From positions 1,178,001-1,242,000 of the forward strand of contig NZ_CP102246.1 of assembly GCF_024599795.1 (NCBI RefSeq): a stretch of DNA of 64,000 nt, in the 5' to 3' direction. The position numbers and the translations under genes were made by a program. A model generated the notes under the pieces. The model searched no databases. It was not told the DNA's origin and saw nothing but the letters and a program-made list of their open reading frames with translations. Shown here piece after piece: positions 1-11,721 of this stretch. Each line of letters starts with the position of its first letter. Within the stretch, counting starts at the first letter, position 1. This DNA is from Enterobacter cloacae complex sp. R_G8. GTDB lineage: Bacteria > Pseudomonadota > Gammaproteobacteria > Enterobacterales > Enterobacteriaceae.

Positions 1-3000
1 TTTGAGCCTGAAATGGTGCTGGTGCAGAGCACCGGTATGGCACAGTGGCTGCAGATGTCACTTTCCCGTAAATTTGGCATCGCGGCGAATATCGATTTTC
101 CGCTTCCCGCGAGCTTTATCTGGGAGATGTTTGTCCGCGTGTTGCCTGACATCCCCGAGCAGAGCGCGTTCAACAAACAAAGCATGAGCTGGAAGCTGAT
201 GGCGCTTTTGCCAGAAATGCTCACGCATGATGAGTTTGCCATGCTGCGCCACTATCTGAATGACGATACCGACAAACGCAAGTTGTTCCAGCTGGCATCG
301 CGTACCGCGGATCTCTATGACCAGTATTTAGTGTATCGTCCGGAATGGCTGACTCGCTGGGAAGCGGGTGAGCAGGTGGAAGGCCTGCCGGAGGCACAGG
401 TCTGGCAAGCACCGCTGTGGAAAGCGCTGGTGGAGCATACCGAAAAACTTGGTCAACCTAAGTGGCATCGTGCGAACCTCTACCAACGGTTCATCTCCAT
501 ACTGGAAAACAGCGCTGAACGACCGGCCCGCTTGCCTTCCCGCGTGTTCATCTGTGGTATTTCAGCCCTGCCACCCGTCTACCTGGATGCGCTGAAGGCG
601 CTCGGTAAACACACCGACATCCATATTCTCTTCACCAATCCATGCCGCCACTACTGGGGCGACATTCAGGATGACCGGTGGCTTTCACGGCTCGTGACGC
701 GCCAGCGGCGACGCCTCTTTGAAGAGCGTACCGTACCGTTGTTTAAAGACAGCGCCTCTGCCGCGCAGCTTTTTGATGAACAGGGCATACAGAACCTGCC
801 AAACCCGCTGCTCGCCTCATGGGGCAAGCTGGGCCGCGACTACATTCATATGCTCTCTGATATCACCTCGTCAGGCGAAGGCGACGTGGATGCGTTTGTT
901 GAAATCACGCCGGACAGCCTGCTGCACAATATCCAGTCCGATATTCTGGATCTGGAAAATCGCGCGGTGATGGGCGTGACGGCCGAAGAATTTGAACGCA
1001 GCGACACGAAGCGGAGACTGGATCCAGAAGATCGCAGTATCACCGTGCATGTTTGCCACAGTGCGCAGCGTGAAGTCGAAGTCCTGCACGATCAATTACT
1101 CGCCATGCTGCAGGACGATCCGGAACTGACACCGCGTGATATCGTGGTGATGGTGGCGGATATCGACAGCTACAGTCCCTTTATTCAGGCTGTTTTCGGC
1201 AGTGCGACGGGAGAGCGCTACCTGCCTTACGCTATCTCTGACCGCCGGGCTCGCCAGTCTCACCCGGCCTTGCAGGCATTTGTCACCCTGCTGTCACTGC
1301 CTGACAGTCGCTTCATTTCCGAAGATGTACTGGCATTGCTCGATGTCCCTGTGCTGGCCGCACGTTTCAACATTAACGAAGAGGGGCTGCGCTACCTCCG
1401 TCAGTGGGTGAACGAATCTGGCGTCCGTTGGGGGATAGATGATGACAACGTACAGGAGTTCGAGCTTCCCCCTACCGGACAGCACACCTGGCAGTTTGGT
1501 CTGACGCGTATGCTGCTGGGGTACGCCATGGAAAGCAGCCTGGGCGAATGGAATGAGGTCCTGCCGTACGATGAGTCCAGCGGGTTAATCGCAGAGCTGG
1601 TGGGTCATTTAGCCTCATTGCTGATGCAGCTTAACCGCTGGCGACGTGCGTTGATGAAGCCGCGTCCGCTGGAGGAATGGCTGCCGGTTTGCCGGGAAGT
1701 GCTCAATGATTTCTTCCTGCCGGACAGTGACACGGAAGCCGCGATGGCGCTGATTGAAACGCAGTGGCAGGCGATAGTCGATGAGGGGGTAAACTCCCAC
1801 TATAACGAAGCGATCCCGCTGTCGCTTCTGCGTGATGAATTGACCCAGCGTCTCGATCAGGAGCGTATCAGCCAGCGCTTCCTTGCCGGCCCAATCAATA
1901 TCTGCACCCTGATGCCCATGCGTTCCATCCCCTTCAAAGTGGTGTGTCTGCTTGGCATGAATGACGGTATTTATCCACGCGCCCTGCCGCCGCTGGGCTT
2001 TGATCTCATGAGCCCGGCACCGAAGCGGGGCGACCGTAGCCGTCGTGATGATGACCGCTACCTCTTCCTTGAGGCGCTGATTTCCGCGCAGAACAAGCTC
2101 TACATCAGCTATATCGGTCGGTCGATTCAGGACAACAGCGAGCGTTTCCCCTCCGTTCTGGTGCAGGAACTGGTGGACTATATCGGACAGAGCCACTACC
2201 TGCCGGGGGATGAAGAACGTAACTGCGATGAGAGCGACCTGCGGGTGAAAGCGCATATCACCTGTTGTCACAGCCGAATGCCGTTTGACCCGATGAACTA
2301 CGTCGCCAGCGAATACCAGAGCTATGCCCAGGAGTGGCTGCCCGCGGCGAAGAAAGAGGGGAGAGCGCATACCGATTTCATTCAGGAGCTCGACCCACGG
2401 CCCATTGAAACCCTGACCTTCGAACAACTGCAGCGGTTTTGGGCGCATCCGGTACGCGCCTTCTTCCAGCAGCGTTTGCAGGTTAACTTCCGCTCTGAAG
2501 AGAGCGAAATCCCTGATGCAGAACCGTTTACGCTGGACGGGCTGGAGCGCTATCAGTTAAACCTCCAGCTGCTGAATGCGCTGGTGGAGCAGGAAGACGC
2601 TGACAAACTGTTCCGCCGCTATCGCGCTGCGGGACAATTACCGTATGGTGCGTTCGGGGAGATCGTCTGGGAGGCGCAGTGTACAGAGATGAAGGCGCTT
2701 GCTGAGCGTGTTATCGAATGCCGACAGCCTGGCACGAGTCTTGAAATCGACCTCAACTGCAACGGTATCCAGTTAACGGGATGGCTGACCCAGGTTCAGC
2801 CGGACGGGCTGCTGCGCTGGCGGCCTTCCATACTGAGCGTTTCGCAGGGTTTGCAACTCTGGCTCGAACATCTTGTCTACAGTGCTGGCGGTAATCAAGG
2901 TGAAAGCCGGATGTTCGTGCGTAAAGAGGGCGAGTGGCGCTTCCCACCGATGGACCCGGATCAGGCGTTACATTACTTGTCCCTGTACATAGAAGGCTAT

Positions 3001-3288
3001 CGTCAGGGTATGAACAAACCGCTGCTGTTACTGCCTGAAAGTGGCGGGGCGTGGATAAAAGCCTGTTATGACGCGCAGAATGATGCGATGTTAACGGATG
3101 ACGCTTCACTGCAGAAAGCGCGGAGTAAATTTGTTCAGGCCTGGGAAGGTAACATGATGGTCCGTGGTGAAGGTGATGATGTCTGGTATCAACGTTTATG
3201 GCGAACGCTTGAGCCAGAATACTTTGAGACTATTACGGAAGAGGCACAACGTTACCTGTTACCGTTGTTCAAATTTAATCAGTCCTGA
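1..3288 (+). CDS. recC: RecC subunit of exonuclease V, 5' partial
   Basis: RecC is the Chi-recognising, scaffold subunit of the RecBCD helicase-nuclease that processes double-strand ends for recombination. The reading frame is open from the first base and runs 1095 codons to a TGA, and it aligns with E. coli RecC (about 1122 residues) from roughly residue 29, so only about 28 N-terminal residues lie outside the window. The first in-frame ATG at 13 is internal, not the start. Family knowledge: RecC has helicase-like and nuclease-like folds that have lost their catalytic residues and form the Chi-scanning tunnel. It is followed by ptrA, recB and recD in the usual enteric order. No frameshift is seen. 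Confidence 0.97.
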   Translation, partial: FEPEMVLVQSTGMAQWLQMSLSRKFGIAANIDFPLPASFIWEMFVRVLPDIPEQSAFNKQSMSWKLMALLPEMLTHDEFAMLRHYLNDDTDKRKLFQLASRTADLYDQYLVYRPEWLTRWEAGEQVEGLPEAQVWQAPLWKALVEHTEKLGQPKWHRANLYQRFISILENSAERPARLPSRVFICGISALPPVYLDALKALGKHTDIHILFTNPCRHYWGDIQDDRWLSRLVTRQRRRLFEERTVPLFKDSASAAQLFDEQGIQNLPNPLLASWGKLGRDYIHMLSDITSSGEGDVDAFVEITPDSLLHNIQSDILDLENRAVMGVTAEEFERSDTKRRLDPEDRSITVHVCHSAQREVEVLHDQLLAMLQDDPELTPRDIVVMVADIDSYSPFIQAVFGSATGERYLPYAISDRRARQSHPALQAFVTLLSLPDSRFISEDVLALLDVPVLAARFNINEEGLRYLRQWVNESGVRWGIDDDNVQEFELPPTGQHTWQFGLTRMLLGYAMESSLGEWNEVLPYDESSGLIAELVGHLASLLMQLNRWRRALMKPRPLEEWLPVCREVLNDFFLPDSDTEAAMALIETQWQAIVDEGVNSHYNEAIPLSLLRDELTQRLDQERISQRFLAGPINICTLMPMRSIPFKVVCLLGMNDGIYPRALPPLGFDLMSPAPKRGDRSRRDDDRYLFLEALISAQNKLYISYIGRSIQDNSERFPSVLVQELVDYIGQSHYLPGDEERNCDESDLRVKAHITCCHSRMPFDPMNYVASEYQSYAQEWLPAAKKEGRAHTDFIQELDPRPIETLTFEQLQRFWAHPVRAFFQQRLQVNFRSEESEIPDAEPFTLDGLERYQLNLQLLNALVEQEDADKLFRRYRAAGQLPYGAFGEIVWEAQCTEMKALAERVIECRQPGTSLEIDLNCNGIQLTGWLTQVQPDGLLRWRPSILSVSQGLQLWLEHLVYSAGGNQGESRMFVRKEGEWRFPPMDPDQALHYLSLYIEGYRQGMNKPLLLLPESGGAWIKACYDAQNDAMLTDDASLQKARSKFVQAWEGNMMVRGEGDDVWYQRLWRTLEPEYFETITEEAQRYLLPLFKFNQS

Positions 3289-3428
3289 CTGCTGTATAAA
3301 AATTGCGCAGAAAAGGGTGTTCATTTATGATGCACCTGCTATCACGGACTGATGTACCGAAAGAAAGAGATGCTGGCGTGTCCAGCACGCAGTTTGTTAA
3401 TGATGTAGCCGTGATAAAGAGGTCGTTA

Positions 3429-6311
3429 ATGCCAGGCAGCACCTTGTTCAAAGCGTTTGTTTTGTTTGTCGCCCTTTGGGCTCCCATCACTCAGGCAGGC
3501 TCCGGTTGGCAACCCGTTCAGGAAACTATCCGTAAGAGCGAAAAAGATACCCGTCAGTATCAGGCTGTACGCCTTGATAACGGGATGACCGTGCTGCTGG
3601 TTTCCGACCCGCAGGCGGTTAAATCCCTTTCAGCGTTAGTGGTGCCAGTGGGGTCGCTGGAAGATCCCGAAGCGCACCCGGGTCTTGCTCACTATCTGGA
3701 ACATATGACGCTGATGGGTTCAAAAAAATACCCCCAACCGGATAGCCTCTCCGAATTTCTGAAAATGCATGGCGGCAGCCACAACGCCAGTACGGCACCG
3801 TATCGGACGGCATTTTATCTTGAAGTTGAAAATGATGCCCTGGAAGGGGCGGTGGACCGTCTCGCTGATGCGATTGCCGCGCCGTTGCTGGATAAAAAAT
3901 ATGCTGACCGCGAACGCAACGCCGTTAACGCTGAATTGACCCTGGCCCGCACGCGTGACGGTATGCGCATGGCGCAAGTGAGCGCCGAAACCATCAACCC
4001 GGCGCACCCTGGCTCCCGTTTTTCCGGGGGTAACCTCGAGACGCTGAGTGACAAACCAAACAGCCCGGTGCTTGATGCGCTGCATGCGTTTCGCGATAAA
4101 TATTACTCCGCTAACCTGATGAAAGCGGTTATCTACAGCAACAAACCGTTGCCAGAACTGGCTGCCATGGCGGCGCAGACGTTTGGACGGGTACCGAATA
4201 AAAATATCGGCCTGCCGCAGATTAACGTACCGGTAGTTACCGACGCGCAGAAAGGGATCGTGATCCACTACGTGCCTGCTCTGCCGCGCAAGGTGTTACG
4301 CGTTGAGTTCCGCATTGATAACAATACGGCACAGTTCCGCAGTAAAACGGATGAACTGGTCACCTATCTTATTGGCAACCGTAGTCCGGGTACGCTTTCT
4401 GACTGGCTGCAAAAGCAGGGGCTGGTGGAAGGGATCCGTGCCGATTCCGATCCTGTGGTGAACGGCAACAGCGGTGTGCTGGCCATCTCCGCCACCCTGA
4501 CCGACAAAGGGCTGGCGCACCGTGATGAGGTGGTGGCGGCTATCTTCAGCTATCTCTCGTTGCTGCGCGATAAAGGCGTTGATAAACGCTACTTTGACGA
4601 ACTGGCACACGTGCTGGACCTCGATTTCCGTTATCCGTCCATTACCCGCGACATGGACTACGTTGAGTGGCTGGCGGACACCATGATCCGCGTGCCGGTG
4701 GAACATACGCTGGACGCGGTCAACATTGCCGACCGGTACGACGCTGAGGCGATAAAAGCGCGCCTGGCGATGATGACCCCGCAGAATGCCCGTATCTGGT
4801 ACATCAGCCCGAACGAGCCGCATAACAAAACGGCCTATTTTGTGGATGCCCCTTATCAGGTGGATAAAATCAGTGCGCAAACCTTCGCGGACTGGCAGAA
4901 AAAGGCCGGAGAGATTGCCCTGAAGCTGCCGGAATTGAATCCCTATATCCCGGATGATTTCTCCCTGATTAAAACCACGAAAGCGTATCCACATCCGCAG
5001 CTTATTGTTGATGAGCCGACGTTGCGCGTGGTGTACACCCCAAGCCACTATTTTGCCAGTGAGCCAAAAGCCGATGTCAGCGTTGTCCTTCGCAACCCGA
5101 AAGCGATGGATAGCGCCAAAAATCAGGTGATGTTTGCGCTCAATGACTATCTGGCCGGTATCGCGCTTGACCAGCTCAGCAACCAGGCCGCCGTGGGTGG
5201 GATCAGCTTCTCTACCAACGCCAATAACGGTCTGATGGTCAATGCAAACGGCTATACCCAGCGTCTGCCTCAGCTGTTCCAGGCGTTGCTGGAGGGCTAT
5301 TTCAGCTACACGCCAACGGAAGAACAGTTTGAGCAGGCTAAGTCCTGGTATGCGCAGATGATGGATTCTGCTGAGAAAGGCAAAGCGTACGATCAGGCGA
5401 TTATGCCGGCGCAAATGCTGTCGCAAATCCCCTATTTCCAGCGTGAAGATCGCCGGGCGCTGCTGCCATCCCTTTCTTTAAAAGAGGTGCTGGCTTATCG
5501 CGACGCGCTGAAAACGAACACGCGTCCGGAGTTTCTTATCGTCGGCAATATGAGCGAGGAGCAGGCCAAAACGCTGGCAGAGAACGTACGTCAGCAGCTC
5601 GGTTCAAAAGGCGACGAGTGGTGCCGCAACCAGGATGTGCTGGTTGAGAAAAAACAGAATGTGATTTTCGAAAAAGCAGGCAACAGCACGGATTCCGCGC
5701 TGGCCGCCGTGTTTGTGCCTACGGGCTATGATGAATTCACCAGTTCTGCGCAGAGTGCCGTTCTGGGACAAATTATTCAGCCGTGGTTCTACAATCAACT
5801 GCGCACAGAAGAGCAGCTTGGTTACGCGGTCTTTGCGTTCTCCATGAACGTCGGCCGTCAGTGGGGGCTGGGTTTCCTGCTGCAGAGCAGCGATAAACAA
5901 CCCGCTTATCTCTGGCAGCGTTACCAGGCATTCTTCCCGCAAGCGGAAGCCAGACTGCGAGCCATGAAGCCGGAAGAGTTCGCCCAGATCCAGCAGGCCG
6001 TGATTGCGCAGGTGATGCAACCGCCGCAGACGCTGGGTGAAGAAGCATCCCAGCTGAGCAAAGATTTTGATCGCGGTAATCTGAAATTTGATTCGCGTGA
6101 TAAAGTAGTGGCCGAGATAAAACAGCTGACGCCTCAGAAGGTTGCTGACTTCTTCCATCAGGCGGTGGTTAAACCGCAGGGAATGGCCATTCTGTCTCAG
6201 GTTTCTGGTAGCCAGAGCGGGAAAACGGACTACGTTAACCCGAAAGGCTGGAAAATCTGGAAGAGCGTCAGCGCCCTGCAGCAATCTATGCCCTGGAGTA
6301 AGAAAGAATGA
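3429..6311 (+). CDS. ptrA: Pitrilysin (protease III), periplasmic zinc metallopeptidase
   Basis: The product is an M16-family zinc protease of 960 residues, close to the 962 of E. coli, that degrades small polypeptides such as insulin fragments in the periplasm. Residues 1-23 form a signal peptide ending in TQA, followed by the mature protein. The inverted zinc motif HYLEH lies at residues 88-92, with H88, E91 and H92 at the E. coli positions. The frame is open back to a TTG at 3303, but the ATG at 3429 follows a good AAAGAGG ribosome site and places the signal peptide at the N terminus, so it is taken as the start. The last bases overlap recB (ATGA), implying translational coupling inside the recC-ptrA-recB-recD operon. 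Confidence 0.97.
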   Translation: MPGSTLFKAFVLFVALWAPITQAGSGWQPVQETIRKSEKDTRQYQAVRLDNGMTVLLVSDPQAVKSLSALVVPVGSLEDPEAHPGLAHYLEHMTLMGSKKYPQPDSLSEFLKMHGGSHNASTAPYRTAFYLEVENDALEGAVDRLADAIAAPLLDKKYADRERNAVNAELTLARTRDGMRMAQVSAETINPAHPGSRFSGGNLETLSDKPNSPVLDALHAFRDKYYSANLMKAVIYSNKPLPELAAMAAQTFGRVPNKNIGLPQINVPVVTDAQKGIVIHYVPALPRKVLRVEFRIDNNTAQFRSKTDELVTYLIGNRSPGTLSDWLQKQGLVEGIRADSDPVVNGNSGVLAISATLTDKGLAHRDEVVAAIFSYLSLLRDKGVDKRYFDELAHVLDLDFRYPSITRDMDYVEWLADTMIRVPVEHTLDAVNIADRYDAEAIKARLAMMTPQNARIWYISPNEPHNKTAYFVDAPYQVDKISAQTFADWQKKAGEIALKLPELNPYIPDDFSLIKTTKAYPHPQLIVDEPTLRVVYTPSHYFASEPKADVSVVLRNPKAMDSAKNQVMFALNDYLAGIALDQLSNQAAVGGISFSTNANNGLMVNANGYTQRLPQLFQALLEGYFSYTPTEEQFEQAKSWYAQMMDSAEKGKAYDQAIMPAQMLSQIPYFQREDRRALLPSLSLKEVLAYRDALKTNTRPEFLIVGNMSEEQAKTLAENVRQQLGSKGDEWCRNQDVLVEKKQNVIFEKAGNSTDSALAAVFVPTGYDEFTSSAQSAVLGQIIQPWFYNQLRTEEQLGYAVFAFSMNVGRQWGLGFLLQSSDKQPAYLWQRYQAFFPQAEARLRAMKPEEFAQIQQAVIAQVMQPPQTLGEEASQLSKDFDRGNLKFDSRDKVVAEIKQLTPQKVADFFHQAVVKPQGMAILSQVSGSQSGKTDYVNPKGWKIWKSVSALQQSMPWSKKE

Positions 6312-9300
6312 CCGATACCGCTGAGCCTCTTGATCCCTTACGTTTACCTCTACAGGGTGAACGATTGATTGAAGCCTCAGCGGGAACGGGAAAAACATTC
6401 ACCATTGCCGCACTGTATCTGCGCCTGTTGCTGGGGCTGGGCGGTCATGCCGCTTTTCCACGTCCACTAAGCGTGGAGGAGCTGCTGGTGGTGACCTTCA
6501 CCGAGGCCGCCACCGCTGAGCTGCGCGGCCGTATCCGTGTCAATATTCATGAACTGCGCATCGCCTGTTTGCGCGAAAGCACGGATAACCCGCTCTACGC
6601 GAGCCTGCTGGAAGAGATTGCCGATAAACAGCAGGCCGCACAGTGGCTGCTTCTGGCTGAACGGCAAATGGATGAGGCCTCCGTCTTCACCATTCACGGT
6701 TTTTGCCAGCGCATGCTGAGCCTGAATGCGTTTGAATCCGGCATGCTGTTTGAACAGCAGCTTATTGAAGATGAATCTGAGCTTCGCTATCAGGCCTGTG
6801 CAGATTTCTGGCGTCGCCACTGCTATCCCTTACAGCGAGATATCGCAGAAGCGGTACATGCGTTGTGGAAAGGGCCTGAGGAGCTTCTGCGTGCCATTGA
6901 CCGCTACCTCCAGGGGGAAGCCCCGGTCATTAAATCCCCACCGCCTGCAGATGAAACGCTGGCCTCGCGCCATGAAAAAATTGTCGCGAAGATTGCCGCC
7001 CTGAAGCAAAAATGGCTCGAGTCTGTCAGCGAGATTGACGCTATTATCGAAAATTCCGGCATCGACAGGCGCAAGTTTAACCGTGGCAATCAGGGGAAAT
7101 GGATCGACAGGATCACTGCCTGGGCGCAGGAAGAGACACGCGGTTATCAGCTTCCGGACGCGCTGGAAAAATTTTCCCGGCGTTTTCTGGTTGAGCGCAC
7201 CAAAGCCGATGGCATAGTTCCGGAGCACCCGCTGTTTGTTGAGATCGAAACCCTGCTGGCAGAGCCGTTAACCCTCAACGACCTGATGATCACCCGCGCC
7301 ATGACGGAGATCCGTGAAGCGGTCTCGCGTGAGAAACGCCGTCGGGGGGAGCTGGGTTTTGACGATATGCTAAGTCGCCTGGACGCGGCGTTGTGCAGTG
7401 AAAACGGCGAGGCGCTTGCCGCCGCCATCCGCACGCGCTTTCCGGTGGCGATGATTGACGAATTTCAGGATACCGATCCCCAGCAGTACCGCATTTTCCG
7501 CCGTATCTGGCGACAGCAGCCCGACACCGCGCTGTTGCTGATTGGCGATCCAAAGCAGGCCATTTATGCCTTCCGTGGGGCGGATATTTTCACCTACATG
7601 AAAGCCCGTAGCGAGGTGGCGGCGCACTACACCCTGGACACCAACTGGCGTTCCTCGCCGGGGATGGTGGAGAGCGTCAACGCGCTTTTCAGCCGCATGG
7701 AGTCGGCGTTTATGTTCCGGGAAATTCCCTTTCAGCCGGTAAAATTCGCTGCCAGAAATGCCGCGTTACGCTTTGAATTCAACGGCGTGACCCAACCCGC
7801 GATGAATTTCTGGCTGCTGGACGGTGAGGGGTGTGGCGTTGCGGACTATCAACATGCCATGGCTCAGTACTGTGCCGCGCAGATCCGGGACTGGCTCAGC
7901 GCAGGCACGCGCGGTGAGGCGTTGCTGTGGAAGGGGGATAAATCCACCCCGGTAAAGGCATCCGATATTACGGTGCTGGTGCGCAGTCGTCAGGAGGCGG
8001 CGCTGATCCGTGATGCCCTGACGTCACTGAATATCCCGTCTGTGTATCTCTCTAACCGCGATAGTGTCTTTGAAACGCTGGAAGCGCAGGAGATGCTGTG
8101 GTTGCTGCAGGCCGTGCTGGCGCCGGAGCGGGAAAGCACCCTTCGCAGCGCGCTGGCAAGCAGCATGCTGGGACTGAACGCGCGCGATATTGATGCGCTA
8201 AATAACGACGAAGCCGCCTGGGATGCGGTGGTCGAAGAGTTTGTGCATTACCGCGAGCGCTGGCAAAAACGCGGCGTGATGGCGATGCTGCGTGAACTGA
8301 TGAGGCAGCGTCACATTGCTGAGAATATGCTCGCCACGGCAGGCGGTGAGCGCCGTCTGACCGATATTTTGCATATCAGCGAACTGTTGCAGGAGGCGGG
8401 CACGCAGCTGGAAAGTGAGCATGCCCTGGTGCGCTGGCTCGCGCAGCAAATTGCCGATCCGAACAGTAACTCGTCGAGCCAGCAGATGCGTCTCGAGAGT
8501 GATAAACACCTGGTGCAAATCGTCACCATTCACAAGTCGAAAGGCCTGGAGTATCCGCTGGTCTGGCTGCCGTTTATCGCCAATTACCGGGTGCAGGATC
8601 AGGCCTTTTACCACGATCGTGAGTCCTTCGAAGCGGTGCTCGATCTCAGTAAAGCAGAGTCCAGCGTTGAACTGGCCGAGGCCGAGCGCCTGGCCGAAGA
8701 TTTACGCTTGCTCTATGTGGCACTGACCCGCTCGGTCTGGCACTGTAGTCTGGGTGTCGCGCCGCTATTCCGCCGCCGTGGCGAAAAGACAGGTGAGACC
8801 GATTTTCATCTGAGCGCGCTGGGCAGGCTGATTCAGCTCGGCGAGCCCAAAGATGCGGCAGGGTTGCGTCTGTGTATCGACTCACTCTGCGGGGAACATA
8901 TTGCCCTGCATATTCCGTCGCAACCCGATAATAGCCGCTGGCAACTGCCAGAGCAGCAGGCGTCTGAGCTGCATGCCCGGCAGATTACGCGAACCGTTGC
9001 AGACGACTGGCGTGTGACCAGCTACTCCGGTTTACAGCAGCACGGGCAGAGCATTGCGCAGGATCTGATGCCTAAGCTTGACGTGGATGCCGCAGGAACC
9101 GGAAGTGTGCCGGATGAACCGGTGCTGACTCCTCATCAATTTCCGCGCGGCGCGTCACCGGGCACATTTTTACACAGCCTGTTTGAAGAGCTGGATTTCA
9201 CCCAACCTGTCTCTGAGGAGTGGGTACTGAAAATGTTGCAAAGTGGGGGCTACGACGCACAATGGCAGCCGGTGCTCACCGAATGGATCAGTGCAATCCT

Positions 9301-9850
9301 TCACGCCCCGCTGACGGCACAGGGTATATCGCTCAGCCAGTTGACGGCTAAAGATAAGCAGGTGGAGATGGAGTTTTATCTTCCCATCGCCAGCCCGCTA
9401 AAGGCCGAGGCGCTGGATGCGCTGATCCGCGAGTATGACCCGTTATCCGCCGGTTGCCCGCCACTTAACTTCCGTCAGGTTCAGGGGATGCTGAAGGGCT
9501 TTATCGACCTGGTGTTCCGCCATGAAGGGCGTTACTACCTGCTGGATTACAAATCGAACTGGTTGGGTGAAAACAGCGAAGCCTACACTCAACAGGCGAT
9601 GGCCTCTGCCATGCAGATGCATCGTTACGATCTGCAATACCAGTTATATACCCTGGCGCTGCATCGCTATCTGCGTCATCGCATTGCAAATTACCGCTAC
9701 GAAGACCATTTTGGCGGGGTGATTTACCTCTTCCTGCGCGGGGTGGATGCCGCCGATCCGCGCTCGGGGATCTTCTGTACGCGCCCGGACGAGGCACTGA
9801 TTGAAAAAATGGACAGCTTGTTTGCCGCAGGCACGGAGGAGGTGGCATGA
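6308..9850 (+). CDS. recB: RecB subunit of exonuclease V, 3'-5' helicase and nuclease
   Basis: RecB is the 3'-5' SF1 helicase and the only nuclease of RecBCD, and it loads RecA after Chi. The protein is 1180 residues, the same length as E. coli RecB. The Walker A segment EASAGTGKT places the catalytic lysine at residue 29, and a Walker B/DE-box [12 protein letters not shown] lies near residue 380. Near residues 1060-1090 is the C-terminal nuclease motif with LLDYKSN, whose D and K correspond to the catalytic D1080 and K1082 of E. coli. The gene overlaps ptrA by 4 bp upstream and recD by 4 bp downstream (both ATGA), which suggests coupled synthesis of the complex. Confidence 0.98.
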   Translation: MTDTAEPLDPLRLPLQGERLIEASAGTGKTFTIAALYLRLLLGLGGHAAFPRPLSVEELLVVTFTEAATAELRGRIRVNIHELRIACLRESTDNPLYASLLEEIADKQQAAQWLLLAERQMDEASVFTIHGFCQRMLSLNAFESGMLFEQQLIEDESELRYQACADFWRRHCYPLQRDIAEAVHALWKGPEELLRAIDRYLQGEAPVIKSPPPADETLASRHEKIVAKIAALKQKWLESVSEIDAIIENSGIDRRKFNRGNQGKWIDRITAWAQEETRGYQLPDALEKFSRRFLVERTKADGIVPEHPLFVEIETLLAEPLTLNDLMITRAMTEIREAVSREKRRRGELGFDDMLSRLDAALCSENGEALAAAIRTRFPVAMIDEFQDTDPQQYRIFRRIWRQQPDTALLLIGDPKQAIYAFRGADIFTYMKARSEVAAHYTLDTNWRSSPGMVESVNALFSRMESAFMFREIPFQPVKFAARNAALRFEFNGVTQPAMNFWLLDGEGCGVADYQHAMAQYCAAQIRDWLSAGTRGEALLWKGDKSTPVKASDITVLVRSRQEAALIRDALTSLNIPSVYLSNRDSVFETLEAQEMLWLLQAVLAPERESTLRSALASSMLGLNARDIDALNNDEAAWDAVVEEFVHYRERWQKRGVMAMLRELMRQRHIAENMLATAGGERRLTDILHISELLQEAGTQLESEHALVRWLAQQIADPNSNSSSQQMRLESDKHLVQIVTIHKSKGLEYPLVWLPFIANYRVQDQAFYHDRESFEAVLDLSKAESSVELAEAERLAEDLRLLYVALTRSVWHCSLGVAPLFRRRGEKTGETDFHLSALGRLIQLGEPKDAAGLRLCIDSLCGEHIALHIPSQPDNSRWQLPEQQASELHARQITRTVADDWRVTSYSGLQQHGQSIAQDLMPKLDVDAAGTGSVPDEPVLTPHQFPRGASPGTFLHSLFEELDFTQPVSEEWVLKMLQSGGYDAQWQPVLTEWISAILHAPLTAQGISLSQLTAKDKQVEMEFYLPIASPLKAEALDALIREYDPLSAGCPPLNFRQVQGMLKGFIDLVFRHEGRYYLLDYKSNWLGENSEAYTQQAMASAMQMHRYDLQYQLYTLALHRYLRHRIANYRYEDHFGGVIYLFLRGVDAADPRSGIFCTRPDEALIEKMDSLFAAGTEEVA

Positions 9851-11667
9851 CGATGCAGGAATTACTGCTGGAAGCCGTAGAACAACGACTGCTGCGCCAT
9901 CTTGATGTGCAGTTCGCCATGATGGTGGCTGGCGAGCAGCCGGCCGTGATGCTCGCTGCCGCTATCCTGAGCAAAGATGCGGGGGAAGGGCATGTCTGTC
10001 TGCCGCTTTCGCGTCTGGCGATTGATGAAAAAATGCCTGTGGCCCTTCAGTCCTGTTTTGCCCTGCTGGGCGAATCCGTGGACTGGCAGACCGTTTTGCT
10101 GAGCTCTCCTGCTGTCAGCAGAGCCGATACCCAGACGCCCATGATCCTTATCGGCGAGCGGTTGTACCTTAACCGGCTATGGCGTAATGAACTGACGGTA
10201 GCGCGCTTTTTCAGCGAGACAAACGCACCGCTTCCCTGTGAAGAAGCGCAGCTCCGGCAAACGCTGGATGCCCTGTTTACCTCAGATGAGGCGACAGACT
10301 GGCAGAAAGTGGCGGCGGCCGTCGCCTTAACGCGACGGATCTCGGTGATCTCGGGCGGACCGGGCACGGGTAAAACCACCACCGTGGCCAAACTGCTTGC
10401 CGCACTGATTCAGCTGTCGGGTGAGCAAAAATGCCGTATTCGCCTGGCAGCACCCACCGGCAAAGCGGCGGCCAGGTTGACAGAGTCGTTAGGTGGCGCG
10501 CTGCAAAAACTGCCGCTCACCCGGGAACAGCTTGCGCTTTTCCCCAATGAAGCCAGCACCCTGCACCGGCTACTGGGTGCCCAGCCGGGCAGCCAGCGCC
10601 TGCGTTACCATGCCGGAAACCCGCTGCATCTCGATGTGCTGGTCGTGGATGAAGCGTCGATGATCGACCTGACGATGATGTCGCGGCTGATTGACGCCTT
10701 ACCTTCCCACGCGCGCGTGATTTTCCTTGGCGATCGTGACCAGCTTGCCTCGGTGGAAGCCGGTGCTGTGCTGGGCGATATCTGCACCTATGCGAGTCTT
10801 GGGTATACCGCGGAACGTGCTGAGGAGTTAGCCCGCCTCACCGGCTGTTCGCTCGCAGCTGAAAGCCACTCTCTCGCGGCGGCGCTGCGCGACAGCCTGT
10901 GTCTACTGCAAAAAAGCTACCGTTTCGGGAGTGATTCCGGCATTGGCCAACTGGCGGCGGCCGTGAACAGAGGGGATCGGCATGCGACCAGTGCTGTTTT
11001 TGACGGCAGCTTCAATGATATTGAGAAGAAATCGCTGCAAACCGGGGAAGAGTATCAGGCGATGCTGGATGATGCCCTGCAGGGCTATCAGCATTTCCTG
11101 ACGAGCGTGCAGCAGCAACATACGCCTGCGCAGGTCATTGCCGCGTTTGGCGAATATCAGTTGCTGTGTGCGCTGAGGGAAGGGCCTTTTGGCGTCAGCG
11201 GCCTTAACGACAGGCTTGAGCAATTGCTTGCGCAAAAGCGCAAAATCACCCGCACGCCGCATTCACGCTGGTATGAAGGTCGGCCAGTCATGATCTCCCG
11301 CAACGATAGCGCGCTGGGGTTGTTCAACGGGGATATTGGCATTGCGCTTGATCGTGGACAGGGGCTTCGCGTCTGGTTCCTGATGCCGGATGGTAGCGTG
11401 AAGTCCGTACAGCCCAGCCGCTTGCCTGAACATGAAACAGCATGGGCGATGACGGTACACAAATCTCAGGGATCCGAGTTCAACCATGCGGCGCTGATCC
11501 TGCCCACCCAGCTTTCACCCGTCATTACCCGGGAGCTGATCTACACTGCCATCACCCGTGCGCGTCAGCGCTTGTCGCTCTATACCGATGAGCGTGTGCT
11601 GGTGCAGGCGATTGCCACCCGTACGGAACGGCGAAGCGGCCTGAGCGCGATATTTGAGTCCCTCTGA
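9847..11667 (+). CDS. recD: RecD subunit of exonuclease V, 5'-3' helicase
   Basis: RecD is the fast 5'-3' SF1B helicase of RecBCD and is needed for nuclease regulation at Chi. The protein has 606 residues (608 in E. coli). An N-terminal RecB-contacting region precedes the Walker A motif [10 protein letters not shown] near residues 168-178, a VVDEASMID Walker B motif near residue 266, and the C-terminal UvrD-like [12 protein letters not shown] motif. The start overlaps the recB stop by 4 bp. It is the last gene of the operon. The 54-bp gap to the convergent argA gene contains a REP palindrome rather than a T-tailed terminator. Confidence 0.98.
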   Translation: MTMQELLLEAVEQRLLRHLDVQFAMMVAGEQPAVMLAAAILSKDAGEGHVCLPLSRLAIDEKMPVALQSCFALLGESVDWQTVLLSSPAVSRADTQTPMILIGERLYLNRLWRNELTVARFFSETNAPLPCEEAQLRQTLDALFTSDEATDWQKVAAAVALTRRISVISGGPGTGKTTTVAKLLAALIQLSGEQKCRIRLAAPTGKAAARLTESLGGALQKLPLTREQLALFPNEASTLHRLLGAQPGSQRLRYHAGNPLHLDVLVVDEASMIDLTMMSRLIDALPSHARVIFLGDRDQLASVEAGAVLGDICTYASLGYTAERAEELARLTGCSLAAESHSLAAALRDSLCLLQKSYRFGSDSGIGQLAAAVNRGDRHATSAVFDGSFNDIEKKSLQTGEEYQAMLDDALQGYQHFLTSVQQQHTPAQVIAAFGEYQLLCALREGPFGVSGLNDRLEQLLAQKRKITRTPHSRWYEGRPVMISRNDSALGLFNGDIGIALDRGQGLRVWFLMPDGSVKSVQPSRLPEHETAWAMTVHKSQGSEFNHAALILPTQLSPVITRELIYTAITRARQRLSLYTDERVLVQAIATRTERRSGLSAIFESL

Positions 11668-11685
11668 AGGACGTCAGAAATGTAA

Positions 11686-11711
11686 GCCGGGTGAGCGCAG
11701 TGCTACCCGGC
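11686..11711. repeat. REP palindrome between recD and argA
   Basis: A GCCGGGT...ACCCGGC hairpin with an inner AGC/GCT stem sits between the convergent recD and argA 3' ends. It has the form of an enterobacterial repetitive extragenic palindrome. Such elements commonly protect 3' ends and bind gyrase or Pol I. There is no T-run on either side, so terminator activity is not evident. Confidence 0.8.
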
Positions 11712-11721
11712 GAAGGTTGAA

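Noticed and set aside
1615..2448. Long minus-strand open frame inside recC
   Set aside because: It is antisense to a clearly conserved gene, lacks a recognisable domain and reflects codon bias of recC.
3303..3428. 42-codon N-terminal extension of ptrA from a TTG
   Set aside because: It would bury the signal peptide, has no ribosome site, and the ATG at 3429 gives the family length and start.
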